Shown here: one piece after another, positions 17,201 through 27,404 of the stretch
Numbering within the stretch: position 1 is the first letter of the stretch
Layout: the number at the start of each line of letters is the position of its first letter
From: Tissierellia bacterium
Lineage (GTDB): Bacteria > Bacillota > Clostridia > Tissierellales > Sedimentibacteraceae
Direction of reading: 5' to 3'
Length of the DNA: 36,091 nt
Assembly (NCBI GenBank): GCA_012519555.1
Contig: JAAYPY010000027.1
Coordinates: 1-36,091, forward strand
Notes under the pieces: generated by a model
What the model was told of the DNA's origin: nothing
Database searches by the model: none
What the model saw: only the letters and a program-made list of their open reading frames with translations
Position numbers and translations under genes: made by a program

Positions 17201-19852
17201 TTATTTTTGCATTTGCTCTAATCTTTCAAGTACCTTTTCCATCATTAGCTTATATTTTTGAAGCTTTTCTTTCTCTGCGTTAACAACACTTTCCGGTGCC
17301 TTGCTCATGAACTTTTCGTTGCTTAATTTACCCTTGACCCTTTTAAGCTCATCTTCAAGCCTTGCCTTTTCTTTTTTCAGCCTTTCGATTTCCTTTTCAT
17401 AATCAATTAAATCAGCTAAAGGCAGATAAATTTCTGTTCCGTAAATAACCGAAGAAGCTGTATCTTCACCTATTTCAGTCTTATCATCCACTATTTTAAT
17501 TTCAGTAATATTAGCCAATGTTGAAAAATACTTAGCACCTGATTCGATAAATTGTTTAGTTTTTGAGTTTGAAGGAATAAATATCGCCCTTGCTTTTCTT
17601 GAAGGCAATACATTCATTTCTGCTCTTATATTACGGATACTTCTAACTGCTTCCATTATAAATTCAAGGTTTTCTTCTGCTTCTTCAAAGATTTCTTTCT
17701 CCAAATATTCAGGCCAGGCTGCCCTTACCAATCTGCTGTTAGTTTCCGGCAGGTATGACCAGATTTCTTCTGTTATAAATGGCATAAAGGGGTGCAAAAG
17801 CTTAAGCATGTCTTTCAGAACTTTTATCAATACAAACTTGGCTGTATCCTTATCATCACCATCTGCTCCGTAAAGTCTGGGTTTAACAATTTCAATATAC
17901 CAATCACAGTATTCGTTCCATATAAAATCATAAATCCTCTGTGCAGCCATTCCAAGTTCAAATTTTTCAAGGTATTCCGTAGCTTCCTTAGCTGCCTTGC
18001 CTGCTTTGGAAATTATCCATTTATCTTCTGCCTTGTAGTTTTTCTTTGCTCTTTCTTTATCTGTCAATTTCCCGTCTATATTCATCAATACAAATCTTGA
18101 AGCATTCCACAGCTTGTTTGCAAAGTTACGGCTTGATTCCAATCTGTCATAATTAAAACGTGTATCGTTTCCGGGAGAGATTCCTGTCATCAACATGAAA
18201 CGGAGTGCATCTGCCCCATAGTTATCTATAACATCAAGAGGGTCTATGCCGTTTCCCAAGGATTTGCTCATTTTTCTTCCTTCTGCATCTCTCACTAAAC
18301 CATGGATAAAGGTATATTTAAAGGGTGACTTGCCCGTAACCTCTAAAGCTGAAAATACCATCCTTATAACCCAGAAGAATATAATATCATATCCTGTAAC
18401 CAAAACATCCGTAGGATAAAAGTATTCTAAGTCTTCTGTTTCATGAGGCCAGCCTAAGGTTGAAAATGGCCAAAGCCCCGATGAAAACCATGTATCTAAA
18501 ACATCTTCGTCCTGGCTGATCTTGGTGCTACCGCACTTATTACATTTTTCCGGCGCTACTTTTTGAACCATCATTTCATGGCAGTCCTGACAGTAGTATG
18601 CAGGGATTCGGTGTCCCCACCACAATTGCCTCGAGATACACCAATCTCTTATATTTTCAAGCCAATGATTATAAATTTTTGTGAAACGCTCCGGTACCAG
18701 CTGCATGTCTTTATCTTCAACTACCTTTAATGCAGGTCCTGCCAATGGTTTCATTTTTACAAACCACTGGTCGGAAATTCGAGGCTCAATAATATTGTGG
18801 CATCTGTAACATGTTCCTACATTGTGGTCGGTATTCTCTGTCTTAATCAAATATCCGTTTTCTTCAAGTTCCTTTACAAATGCTTCTCTGCATTCAAAGC
18901 GATTCATACCTTCATATTTGCCTGCAACTTCATTCATGGTTCCGTCTTCGTACATACAGCTTATTTGTTCTAAATTATGGCGAAGGCCTATTTCAAAGTC
19001 GTTGGGGTCATGAGCCGGAGTTATTTTTAAGGCCCCTGTACCCTTTTCCATATCCGGATATTCATCTGCTATAATGGGGATTTCCCTTCCAACCAAAGGA
19101 ACAATTACTTTCCTGCCGATTAAGTTTTTGTATCTTTCATCATCAGGGTGTGCAGCTATGGCAACGTCTCCAAATATTGTTTCAGGTCTTGTGGTTGCAA
19201 TAATAAAATATTCGTCTTCATTATCAAGGAATGGATATTTTACATAATAATATTTACCGGCAGTGTCCTCGTATTCAACTTCTATATCAGACAGTGTTGT
19301 CAAGCAGTCGGGACACCAGTTTATAATTCTTTTTCCCTTATAAATAAGCCCTTTTTCGTAGAGCCTGATGAAAAACTCAGTAACGGCTTCATTGCAGCCT
19401 TCATCCATGGTGAATCTTTCCCTTGACCAGTCACAGGAATTACCAAGTTTCTTAACCTGCTCAACTATTCTGCCTCCGAATTCTTCCTTCCATTTCCAAG
19501 CTCTTTTAAGGAATTCTTCTCTACCTATATCTTCCTTGGTTTTTCCTTCTTCTTTTTTTAGTCTTTCAACTACTTTTACTTCTGTTGCGATGCTTGCATG
19601 GTCAGAGCCGGGAAGCCACAAGGCTTCATAACCCATCATTCTTTTCCATCTGATGAGAACATCCTGCAAGGTTTGGTCCAAGGCATGCCCCATATGAAGC
19701 TGCCCCGTAATATTTGGGGGTGGCATCACAATGGTAAATGGTTCCTTATCTTTGTTTACTTCTGCTCTAAAACAATTTTCATCCAGCCAGATTTTATAAA
19801 TTTTATCTTCAAATTCTTTCGGATTATACTTACTTGGTATGTTTGTTGACAT
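17201..19852 (-). CDS. valS: Valyl-tRNA synthetase
   Basis: PPPNITGQLHMGHALDQTLQD, GRKMSKSLGNGIDP, coiled-coil C-terminus. Start set at MSTNIPSKYN behind AAGGAAGG rather than ORF-track 19903. Confidence 0.95.
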   Translation of the reverse strand: MSTNIPSKYNPKEFEDKIYKIWLDENCFRAEVNKDKEPFTIVMPPPNITGQLHMGHALDQTLQDVLIRWKRMMGYEALWLPGSDHASIATEVKVVERLKKEEGKTKEDIGREEFLKRAWKWKEEFGGRIVEQVKKLGNSCDWSRERFTMDEGCNEAVTEFFIRLYEKGLIYKGKRIINWCPDCLTTLSDIEVEYEDTAGKYYYVKYPFLDNEDEYFIIATTRPETIFGDVAIAAHPDDERYKNLIGRKVIVPLVGREIPIIADEYPDMEKGTGALKITPAHDPNDFEIGLRHNLEQISCMYEDGTMNEVAGKYEGMNRFECREAFVKELEENGYLIKTENTDHNVGTCYRCHNIIEPRISDQWFVKMKPLAGPALKVVEDKDMQLVPERFTKIYNHWLENIRDWCISRQLWWGHRIPAYYCQDCHEMMVQKVAPEKCNKCGSTKISQDEDVLDTWFSSGLWPFSTLGWPHETEDLEYFYPTDVLVTGYDIIFFWVIRMVFSALEVTGKSPFKYTFIHGLVRDAEGRKMSKSLGNGIDPLDVIDNYGADALRFMLMTGISPGNDTRFNYDRLESSRNFANKLWNASRFVLMNIDGKLTDKERAKKNYKAEDKWIISKAGKAAKEATEYLEKFELGMAAQRIYDFIWNEYCDWYIEIVKPRLYGADGDDKDTAKFVLIKVLKDMLKLLHPFMPFITEEIWSYLPETNSRLVRAAWPEYLEKEIFEEAEENLEFIMEAVRSIRNIRAEMNVLPSRKARAIFIPSNSKTKQFIESGAKYFSTLANITEIKIVDDKTEIGEDTASSVIYGTEIYLPLADLIDYEKEIERLKKEKARLEDELKRVKGKLSNEKFMSKAPESVVNAEKEKLQKYKLMMEKVLERLEQMQK

Positions 19853-19889
19853 AATATCCTTCCTTTCTAAAATAATCGAAATATGCACA

Positions 19890-19985
19890 GGCTTCATCTC
19901 CAATTTGTTCGCTCCTTTCGTCGCGCAAATTGGGATTTCGCTGCGTCTGACCTACTATCAATTCCTTTCTCCTTTACAGTCGAAG
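19890..19985 (-). repeat. Structured repeat element copy R2, in valS leader (contains 43-aa sORF 19961-19830, MIVGQTQRNPNLRDERSEQIGDEACAYFDYFRKEGYYVNKHTK)
   Basis: Similar to 8171-8265; pairing ATCCCAATTTG/CAAATTGGAGAT; SD AGGAG upstream of TTG. Confidence 0.6.
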
Positions 19986-19999
19986 TCTTGGGTTAGGTC

Positions 20000-20237
20000 A
20001 TTAAAAAAAACGGGTTTTCTCCATCAAAAGGACGAGAAAACCCGCGGTACCACCTAATTTCCATTACGGCTCTTTAACTATATAACGGTAATCCGTTTAA
20101 TCTTACTGTTACTTCAGATTAAATGCTCAAAAGCTACCTTCAGCACACATCGACCTATGAAACCTTTCATCCGGTGGATTTCACTCTCTGGAAGGTTTAT
20201 GTACTTACTCCTCTTTTTCATCGCAAATATTTAATTA
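20000..20237 (-). ncRNA. T-box leader (valine) of valS
   Basis: AGGTGGTACCGCGGG T-box; specifier GAAGGTAGC (GTA=Val); terminator GGGTTTTCTCGTCC..GGAGAAAACCC+T8; TTGACA-17-TAATAT promoter. Confidence 0.9.
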
Positions 20238-20350
20238 CATATCATATTATTAAATATAAATGTTCTTGTCAACAACTTTTTATTATTTTTAATGGAATTT
20301 TTAGGTTTGTTCGATTATAATAATATCAGTGATTTATGACGGAGGAATTT

Positions 20351-21199
20351 ATGAGTACCATTAAATTATTTTCAGACAGTACCTGTGATTTGCCCCTAGA
20401 AGAAATAGAGCGCATGGATATTGGAATAGTACCGCTTATTGTAACCTTTGATGGAGATGTTTATAGTGACGGTGTCAACATCACACCATCAGAGTTATTC
20501 AATATTGTAAATGAGAGAAATATGCTGCCTAAAACATCTGCCCCTTCACCTGTTGACTTTTATAATGCTTTCAAGCCATATACAGATGAAGGTAAAACTA
20601 TTATATACATTGGTCTTTCATCAAAAATTTCAACAACGATACAAAATGCACAGCTTGCCGCAAGTCATTTAGGAAGGGATAAGGTGCATGTAATAGACTC
20701 ATTAAACCTATGTGGTGCAATCGGCGGTTTAGTGAGAAACGCTTATAATTACATAAATGAAGGCTTGTCAGTTGATGAAACAGTCAAAAAAATAAATGAA
20801 ATAGTTCCAAATTATAAATTATATTTTACAATGGATCAATTGGATTATTTGCGAATGGGCGGTCGTTGCAGCAGTGTTGAATCAATAGTCGGTTCAATAT
20901 TAGATATAAAACCAATAATAAGCATGTCTCCTTCTGGATTAGAATTATGGAAAAAGTTCAGAGGCAAGGGGAAGGCAATTAAAATGATGATACAGGAAGC
21001 AGCCCAAGATAAGGACCGCATCCTCTTTAATGAAATACACCTTGCCTATTCTGTGGGAAGCGAAGAGGAAGCACAGAGAATTAAAGAAATGTTGATTAAA
21101 GAAACCGGTATTACAAAATATCATGAGTATACAATAGGCTGTGTCATATCAAGTCATTGCGGACCCGGTACGGTCGGTTTTGGTTATTTTCTTGATTGA
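20351..21199 (+). CDS. DegV family fatty-acid-binding protein
   Basis: LFSDSTCDLP, KTSAPSPVDFYNAF, CGPGTVGFGYF; ATG 20351 follows GGAGG. Confidence 0.92.
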   Translation: MSTIKLFSDSTCDLPLEEIERMDIGIVPLIVTFDGDVYSDGVNITPSELFNIVNERNMLPKTSAPSPVDFYNAFKPYTDEGKTIIYIGLSSKISTTIQNAQLAASHLGRDKVHVIDSLNLCGAIGGLVRNAYNYINEGLSVDETVKKINEIVPNYKLYFTMDQLDYLRMGGRCSSVESIVGSILDIKPIISMSPSGLELWKKFRGKGKAIKMMIQEAAQDKDRILFNEIHLAYSVGSEEEAQRIKEMLIKETGITKYHEYTIGCVISSHCGPGTVGFGYFLD

Positions 21200-21244
21200 C
21201 AATATCTATTTAATGTAATATACTTAACTAAATTAAACATTTTC

Positions 21245-21522
21245 GATATTGGTGCGCAGAAATGCGATAATAGGGAATCAGGTTAAAATCCTGAACAGTC
21301 CTGCTGCCGTAATGAGTGAGCGGTTTTTATGCTTTAAGCAACCACTGGAATCTCCGGGAAGGTAAAAACTTGCGATGACCTCTGAGTCGGAAAACCTGCC
21401 AGTATTATTTGCGTAGATACCGCAAATGCTATGCTTTACAGAGGATAATAGCGATAGCGCATAAAAATTGGTTAATCCAAAACATTTGTGGAATTTACGT
21501 TTCGGGAACGAGACGTTTTTTT
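21245..21522 (+). ncRNA. Cobalamin (B12) riboswitch with terminator platform
   Basis: GGTGCGC, GGGAATCAGGTTAAAATCCTGAACAGTCCTGCTGCCGTAA, GGGAAGG, GATGACCTCTGAGTCGGAAAACCTGCC; terminator ACGTTTCG-GGAA-CGAGACGT-TTTTTT (21497-). Confidence 0.95.
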
Positions 21523-21588
21523 ATGTCTTACCTCATAAATTATATAGCTCTTCCTCATATATTTATACTACAATAATCGGAGGATAAA

Positions 21589-22527
21589 ATGAAAAGAAAT
21601 AGTATTTTAGTTTTAACATTTATTTGTATTATGATGCTTCTTGCTTCTTGCACCGGAGGGAATGCAACTCCTCCTAAGTCAGAGGGGCAAAACTCAAAAT
21701 TGCCTGCAAAAGACAGAGCCGGCAATGAAATATCAATACCAAATGAAATCAACAAGATAATTTCAATATCACCCGGCAATACAGAAATATTAATAGAATT
21801 AGGTTTTGGTGATAAAATAATTGCAGTCGATGAATATTCAAAAGATATTGAAGGGCTGCCTCAAGGTATACCCTTATTTGACATAATGACACCGGATGCG
21901 GAAAAAATGGTTGCTTTAGAACCGGATATAATTTATACCACCGGAATGGTGATGGCAGAAGGGAATGATCCTTACAAACCAATTAAGGATATGGGTATTT
22001 GTGTAGCATATATACCGGCCAGTTTAAGTATAGAGGGAATTTATGAGGATATACTTTTTATTGCAAACTCCCTTAATGCTGAAGAAAAAGGTGTAGACTT
22101 AGTAAACAGCATGATAAGAAAAATTGAAGAGATTGAAAAAATAGGAAGCTCCATCGAGGATAAAAAGACTGTATATTTTGAACTAGCTGCAGCGCCTACG
22201 CTTTACAGCTTCGGCAAAGGGGTATTCTTAAATGAAATGATTGAAATAATAGGTGCTAAAAATGTGTTATCAGAGTACGACTGGTGGATTTCAGTTTCCG
22301 AAGAAATTGTTATTACATCTGACCCTGATGTTATAATAACCAATGTGGATTATGTTGAAAATCCCGTAGAAGAAATCAAATCCCGCTCCGGGTGGGAAAA
22401 TATGAAAGCCGTTAAAAATGATGATGTTTATTATGTTGACAATTATGCAACCTCCCACTCCAACCACAACATTATTATCGGCTTAGAGCAAATGGCAAGA
22501 GCAATATACCCGGACATATATCAATGA
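21589..22527 (+). CDS. btuF: Cobalamin ABC transporter substrate-binding lipoprotein (BtuF-like)
   Basis: Lipobox LASC; helical-backbone SBP pattern; downstream of B12 riboswitch. Confidence 0.85.
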   Translation: MKRNSILVLTFICIMMLLASCTGGNATPPKSEGQNSKLPAKDRAGNEISIPNEINKIISISPGNTEILIELGFGDKIIAVDEYSKDIEGLPQGIPLFDIMTPDAEKMVALEPDIIYTTGMVMAEGNDPYKPIKDMGICVAYIPASLSIEGIYEDILFIANSLNAEEKGVDLVNSMIRKIEEIEKIGSSIEDKKTVYFELAAAPTLYSFGKGVFLNEMIEIIGAKNVLSEYDWWISVSEEIVITSDPDVIITNVDYVENPVEEIKSRSGWENMKAVKNDDVYYVDNYATSHSNHNIIIGLEQMARAIYPDIYQ

Positions 22528-23549
22528 AACAAAAATATAAAATAATATTATCAATAATATCCAGTATTATAGTAATAATGATGGGAGTGGGATTAGGAAG
22601 TATCAAGGTTTCCCCTTCACATATAATCAATATTATAATTAACAAACTATTTTCTATGCCTCTTCATGCTGATATTGAAGGTGCTACGGCTGTATCAATA
22701 ATATGGAAATTAAGACTTCCAAGAACACTTTTGGCATTTTTAGTGGGCGGGGCTGTAGCTGTAAGCGGCTCGGTAATGCAATCGGTATTGAAAAATCCTT
22801 TAGCATCATCCTATACCTTAGGTGTGTCTTCAGGTGCTTCATTAGGAGCAGCTCTAGTAATAGTTACAGGGTTTTACATACCCATTTTGGGATTATTCAC
22901 TCTGCCTGTTACCGGATTGGCATTTGGTATGGCGACGGTTTACTCGGCTGTAAAATTTGCAGCCATGATGGATAAAAATTTAGAAACAAATACAATTATC
23001 TTGGTAGGTATGGTTTTTTCATTGTTTGTCAATGCCATACTGACTCTGATAATGGCAGTGGCAAAAGATCATCTTGCGCAGCTTACTTTTTGGCAAATGG
23101 GGTCTTTTTCACTTAAGGACTGGTCTAGTGTAATAATATTGTTTCCCATAGTATTAATAGGTGTAATAGTAATACAAAGCTTTTCAAAAGAAATGGATAT
23201 AATGACTTTTGGAGAAGAGCAGGCATTTACAATGGGAGTGGATGTTCATAAAGTCAAATGGAGCCTTCTTAGCCTGTCAGCCGCGCTGACAGGCAGCGCA
23301 ATTGCTTTTGTGGGAGTAATAGGATTCATTGACTTGATTGCTCCTCATGTAGTGAGAAAAATATTCGGCTCCAATCACAAAACTGTTATCCCCATGTCAA
23401 TGCTTTTTGGCGGTTCATTCATGGTTATTTGCGACCTGATTGCCAGAACAATCGTATCGCCTTCTGAACTGCCGGTAGGAGCAATTACGGCCTTAATAGG
23501 AGCACCGTTTTTTGCCTATGTATACTTTTCAAGGAGAAAGGGGTTATAA
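22524..23549 (+). CDS. btuC: FecCD-family permease (BtuC-like)
   Basis: LRLPRTLLAFLVGGAVAVSGSVMQSVLKNPLASSYTLGVSSGASLGAA. Confidence 0.9.
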   Translation: MKQKYKIILSIISSIIVIMMGVGLGSIKVSPSHIINIIINKLFSMPLHADIEGATAVSIIWKLRLPRTLLAFLVGGAVAVSGSVMQSVLKNPLASSYTLGVSSGASLGAALVIVTGFYIPILGLFTLPVTGLAFGMATVYSAVKFAAMMDKNLETNTIILVGMVFSLFVNAILTLIMAVAKDHLAQLTFWQMGSFSLKDWSSVIILFPIVLIGVIVIQSFSKEMDIMTFGEEQAFTMGVDVHKVKWSLLSLSAALTGSAIAFVGVIGFIDLIAPHVVRKIFGSNHKTVIPMSMLFGGSFMVICDLIARTIVSPSELPVGAITALIGAPFFAYVYFSRRKGL

Positions 23550-24353
23550 ATGCTTACTTTACAAAATGTAAACGCTGGTTACAACGGAATTGATGTAATA
23601 TATAATATTTCCTTTAGTGTTAAAGAAGGTGAAAGCCTCTGCATCATAGGTCCCAACGGCTGCGGAAAGACAACGCTTATTAAGGCTATTTCAGGACTTA
23701 TCACCCATGAAGGAAGCATAAAGATAGACGGAGTCGAAATAAATAAAATGAAAAGGGCTGATGTAGCAGAGAAAATAGCTGTTATGAGCCAAATTTCAAC
23801 TATTTACTTTTCTTACAGCATTTATGAAACAGTACTCTTAGGAAGATATCTTCATATGAAGGGCAGAACATTCAAAGAGCCCTCTGTTAGAGACAGAGAA
23901 TACACGGATAAATGCTTAAAGGCTGTTGGACTTTTCAATATTAAGCACAAACAAATAAATGAATTATCAGGGGGGCAGCTTCAGAGAGTATATTTAGCAA
24001 GAACCTTGGCACAAGAACCTGATATAATACTTCTGGATGAACCAACAAACCATTTGGACTTAAAACATCAGACAGAATTAATCGACTTCTTGAAAGATTG
24101 GTCAAAATATAAAGGTCATTCGGTAATAGGCGTAATGCATGACTTAAACTTGGCAATAAAATTGTCTGACAACATATTGGTTTTAGACAAGGGAAATATG
24201 GCTGCTTACGGTAATACACATGAAGTAATTTCCTCCAATATCTTAAATAAGGTCTATGATATGAATATAACAGAGTACATGGTTGACTCCTTAAGACAAT
24301 GGGAGAGCTATAACCCTTATCTAAACATAAATAAATTACGCAAAGTAAATTAA
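23550..24353 (+). CDS. btuD: ABC transporter ATP-binding protein (BtuD-like)
   Basis: GPNGCGKTT, LSGGQLQRVYLARTLAQEPDIILLDEPTNHLDL. Confidence 0.9.
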   Translation: MLTLQNVNAGYNGIDVIYNISFSVKEGESLCIIGPNGCGKTTLIKAISGLITHEGSIKIDGVEINKMKRADVAEKIAVMSQISTIYFSYSIYETVLLGRYLHMKGRTFKEPSVRDREYTDKCLKAVGLFNIKHKQINELSGGQLQRVYLARTLAQEPDIILLDEPTNHLDLKHQTELIDFLKDWSKYKGHSVIGVMHDLNLAIKLSDNILVLDKGNMAAYGNTHEVISSNILNKVYDMNITEYMVDSLRQWESYNPYLNINKLRKVN

Positions 24354-24354
24354 C

Positions 24355-24380
24355 AATAACCGAAACCCGGTTATTTTTTT
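24355..24380 (+). terminator. Intrinsic terminator of btu operon
   Basis: AATAACCG-AAACC-CGGTTATT followed by T-tract. Confidence 0.85.
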
Positions 24381-24448
24381 ATACCGCTAATTAATAGTGG
24401 TAAATTCGGGTATAATAAAGAACAAAATTATGCAAAAAGGAGAGTATC

Positions 24449-25471
24449 GTGAAAAAATTATTATTTATAGCAGCAGCCTTAGCTATGATATTTACAGCAT
24501 GTAATAATACAACTCCTCAACCCGAAGAACCTATTAATCAGGAAGTGTCCATAGAAGAATATTATCCAATCATGGAAAACACCAAATATTCTTATGAAGG
24601 CGAAGGAAATGAATTTGCCACATACACGGTGTTAGTTGATTATATTTCTGATAACCGTATTCAAATCAGAAACGACAACGGCGGAACAGAATCAATAACC
24701 GTGTTGGAAATAAAAGATGAACAACTTTCTATCTTGTATTCAAGAGGTGAAACTTATTTTAGACAAAACTTCTTAAATGGTGAGTACGAAGACGGAAAAG
24801 TACTTCTGAAAACTCCCCTCAAAGAAGGAAATTCATGGGCTTATGATGAAAACACCAGGGCCACTATTACCAGCCTGTCTAAAGAAGTGGTCACCAGACT
24901 TGGGAATTATGAGGCCCTTGAAGTTACCTTGGAGGGAGAGCAAGGAAAGACTATAAATTATTATGCAAAGGATATGGGTTTGGTGAAAACAATAAGCTTA
25001 GGTGATGGTTATGAGGTGTCATCTACCTTATCATCTGTTGAAAACAACATGCCTCTGATACAAACAATAACTTTATTTTATCCAAATGCAGATGGCTCTC
25101 TTGATACAATAGATGTTCAGATTGAATTTAATACCAATGATGAGCCTATAGATGTAATAGAAAAGATGGTCAAGGAGCTGTCCCTTCATGAGGTTTTAAG
25201 TCCCAATACCACAATCAATGAACTGTATTTTGATGAGGAAGAAAACAGCGTACATGTAGATTTGTCAGAAGATTTTATAAGAGAAATGAATGCGGGAGCA
25301 AGTTTTGAAGCATTGATACTCCAAAGTTTAACCAACACATTAGGAAACTACTACGGGGTTGGGGAAGTATATATAACAATAGACGGCGGTCCTTATGAAT
25401 CAGGACACATAATAATAAGGGAGGGTGAACCGTCATTAGTAAACTTTGATAATGTTAATCCTAAAGAATAG
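24449..25471 (+). CDS. Lipoprotein with C-terminal GerMN domain
   Basis: Lipobox FTAC; TLFYPNADGSLDTI...LSPNTTINELYFDEEENSVHVDLSEDF. Confidence 0.8.
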   Translation: MKKLLFIAAALAMIFTACNNTTPQPEEPINQEVSIEEYYPIMENTKYSYEGEGNEFATYTVLVDYISDNRIQIRNDNGGTESITVLEIKDEQLSILYSRGETYFRQNFLNGEYEDGKVLLKTPLKEGNSWAYDENTRATITSLSKEVVTRLGNYEALEVTLEGEQGKTINYYAKDMGLVKTISLGDGYEVSSTLSSVENNMPLIQTITLFYPNADGSLDTIDVQIEFNTNDEPIDVIEKMVKELSLHEVLSPNTTINELYFDEEENSVHVDLSEDFIREMNAGASFEALILQSLTNTLGNYYGVGEVYITIDGGPYESGHIIIREGEPSLVNFDNVNPKE

Positions 25472-25532
25472 AAAGTATGGATTACATAATTGACATTATG
25501 TAAATAAAGGGGGGGCACAAGGTGTGTCCCCA

Positions 25533-26108
25533 TTAAATTGCATATTCGTTCAAGTTGATAATTTTGCTTCCTTTTTTTACTTCTTCTGCAGGAATGCCGA
25601 CAACAGTTGAATTTGGATTAGTACTCTTGAGTACTACTGCATTTGCACCTACCTTTGTACCTGAAGCAATATAAATGTTACCAAGAATTTTTGCAGATGC
25701 TCCTATTACTACATTATCTCCAACTGTAGGATGCCTTTTCCCTTTTTCATTTCCGGTGCCTCCCAATGTAGCTCCATGGAACATAGTAACATTATTCCCT
25801 ACAACTGCTGTTTCTCCTATTACAACACCCATGCCGTGGTCAATAAAAAGTCCCTTCCCTATTGTTGCTCCAGGGTGAATTTCAATTCCCGTCCTGTGTC
25901 TTGCTATGTTTGAAATAAACCTTGCTAAGAAATATCTTTTCTTTAAATATAACTTATGAGCAATCTTATATGCTATCAAGGCTTTAATATGAGGATACAA
26001 AAACAAAACTTCCATCCTGTTTCTTGCAGCAGGGTCTCTCCCAAACACGGAATCTATATCTTCAATTATTGACTTTATGAATTTAATCATTACCATCATT
26101 CCTTTCAA
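25533..26108 (-). CDS. cysE: Serine O-acetyltransferase
   Basis: Hexapeptide repeats, [46 protein letters not shown]. Confidence 0.95.
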   Translation of the reverse strand: MKGMMVMIKFIKSIIEDIDSVFGRDPAARNRMEVLFLYPHIKALIAYKIAHKLYLKKRYFLARFISNIARHRTGIEIHPGATIGKGLFIDHGMGVVIGETAVVGNNVTMFHGATLGGTGNEKGKRHPTVGDNVVIGASAKILGNIYIASGTKVGANAVVLKSTNPNSTVVGIPAEEVKKGSKIINLNEYAI

Positions 26109-26999
26109 TCAATACTTAATTACCGACAGATACTTTTCTCCTCCGTCAGGAGCTATGGTTAAAATCTTTTTGTTATTGCCGTATTTTTGCGCTAATTTTC
26201 TTGCTGCTGCAACATTTGCCCCTGATGAAATACCTATGAGCATTCCTATTTTTGCTGATACTTCCACAGCAGCATCAATTGCTTCCTCATCGGCAATTGT
26301 AACTATTTCATCTACGAAATCTCCATTGTATGCACCTGGTATGAATCCTGCACCTATTCCCTGAATTTTATGAGATGACGGACTTCCGCCGGATAATACC
26401 GGTGATTTTGAAGGCTCAGCTCCTGCAATAATTATATTTTTGTTATATTCTTTCAGCCTTTTTCCAACTCCTGATATGGTTCCTCCGGAACCGACCCCGG
26501 CTGTAAATATATCAATATCATTTAACTGCTTTATGATTTCCTGTCCTGTTGTATCATAATGAATTCTGGGATTTGCAGGGTTATTAAACTGGTCAGGCAT
26601 GAAATAATTTTTATCGCTGTTGAGCAGTTCACTGGCCCTTGCTATGGCTCCGCTCATTCCTTTTTGCCCTTCGGTAAGAATAAGTGTGGCCCCATGTGCC
26701 TCAATTATATTTCTTCTTTCCACGCTCATGGTTTCCGGCATTATTATAATTACCTTATATCCCTTCAATCTACCTATGAGTGCTAATGCAATACCAGTGT
26801 TTCCGCTGGTGGGCTCCACAATAATGCTGTTTTTATTTAAGTATCCTTTTGCTTCAGCATCTTCAATCATCCCCAATGCAGCTCTGTCCTTAACGCTTCC
26901 GCCGGGATTAAATTTTTCCATTTTCAAATAAATATTTTCTCCGGGCAATTTTACCAGGGGAGTATTTCCTATTAAGTTTAAAGTATTGTAATATATCAT
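26109..26999 (-). CDS. cysK: Cysteine synthase A
   Basis: MEKFNPGGSVKDRAAL, PTSGNTGIAL, GVGSGGTISG. Confidence 0.94.
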   Translation of the reverse strand: MIYYNTLNLIGNTPLVKLPGENIYLKMEKFNPGGSVKDRAALGMIEDAEAKGYLNKNSIIVEPTSGNTGIALALIGRLKGYKVIIIMPETMSVERRNIIEAHGATLILTEGQKGMSGAIARASELLNSDKNYFMPDQFNNPANPRIHYDTTGQEIIKQLNDIDIFTAGVGSGGTISGVGKRLKEYNKNIIIAGAEPSKSPVLSGGSPSSHKIQGIGAGFIPGAYNGDFVDEIVTIADEEAIDAAVEVSAKIGMLIGISSGANVAAARKLAQKYGNNKKILTIAPDGGEKYLSVIKY

Positions 27000-27027
27000 G
27001 TTTTACCTCTTTCTTTTTTCCACTAAA

Positions 27028-27296
27028 TTAAAAAATCCGCCTCTGCAAAGAGACGGATTGAAATCCGCGGTTCCACTCAATTTGGCTTTAAGCCCTCTTA
27101 TATAGCACCATCATGCTACTCCATTATAACGGATGGTTCCGCAGCAGCCTACTTAATTCGGTGCTGTACTCCAAAGGGCACTTCACATATACTTCCAATA
27201 AGCATCCTTTCAGCCTTGAGACGCTCTCTCTGCAAATTCGTTATATGCTACTTTCCTTCTTCGCCGTATTTCCTACTAATTTAGTTGGGTATATTT
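27028..27296 (-). ncRNA. T-box leader (cysteine) of cysK-cysE
   Basis: GAGTGGAACCGCGGATTT T-box; specifier GTGAAGTGCCC (TGC=Cys); terminator AATCCGTCTC-TTTGCA-GAGGCGGATTTTTT; TTGCAT-17-TATAAT promoter. Confidence 0.9.
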
Positions 27297-27404
27297 TCTT
27301 TTATTATATTATAGAGTTTTATAAAATGCAACACTTTTTTGAAATATTTTTTAATGTTTTTCTAGTCCACAGGATAGTCCCTTATCTGTCCTCAAGATGA
27401 CAGA

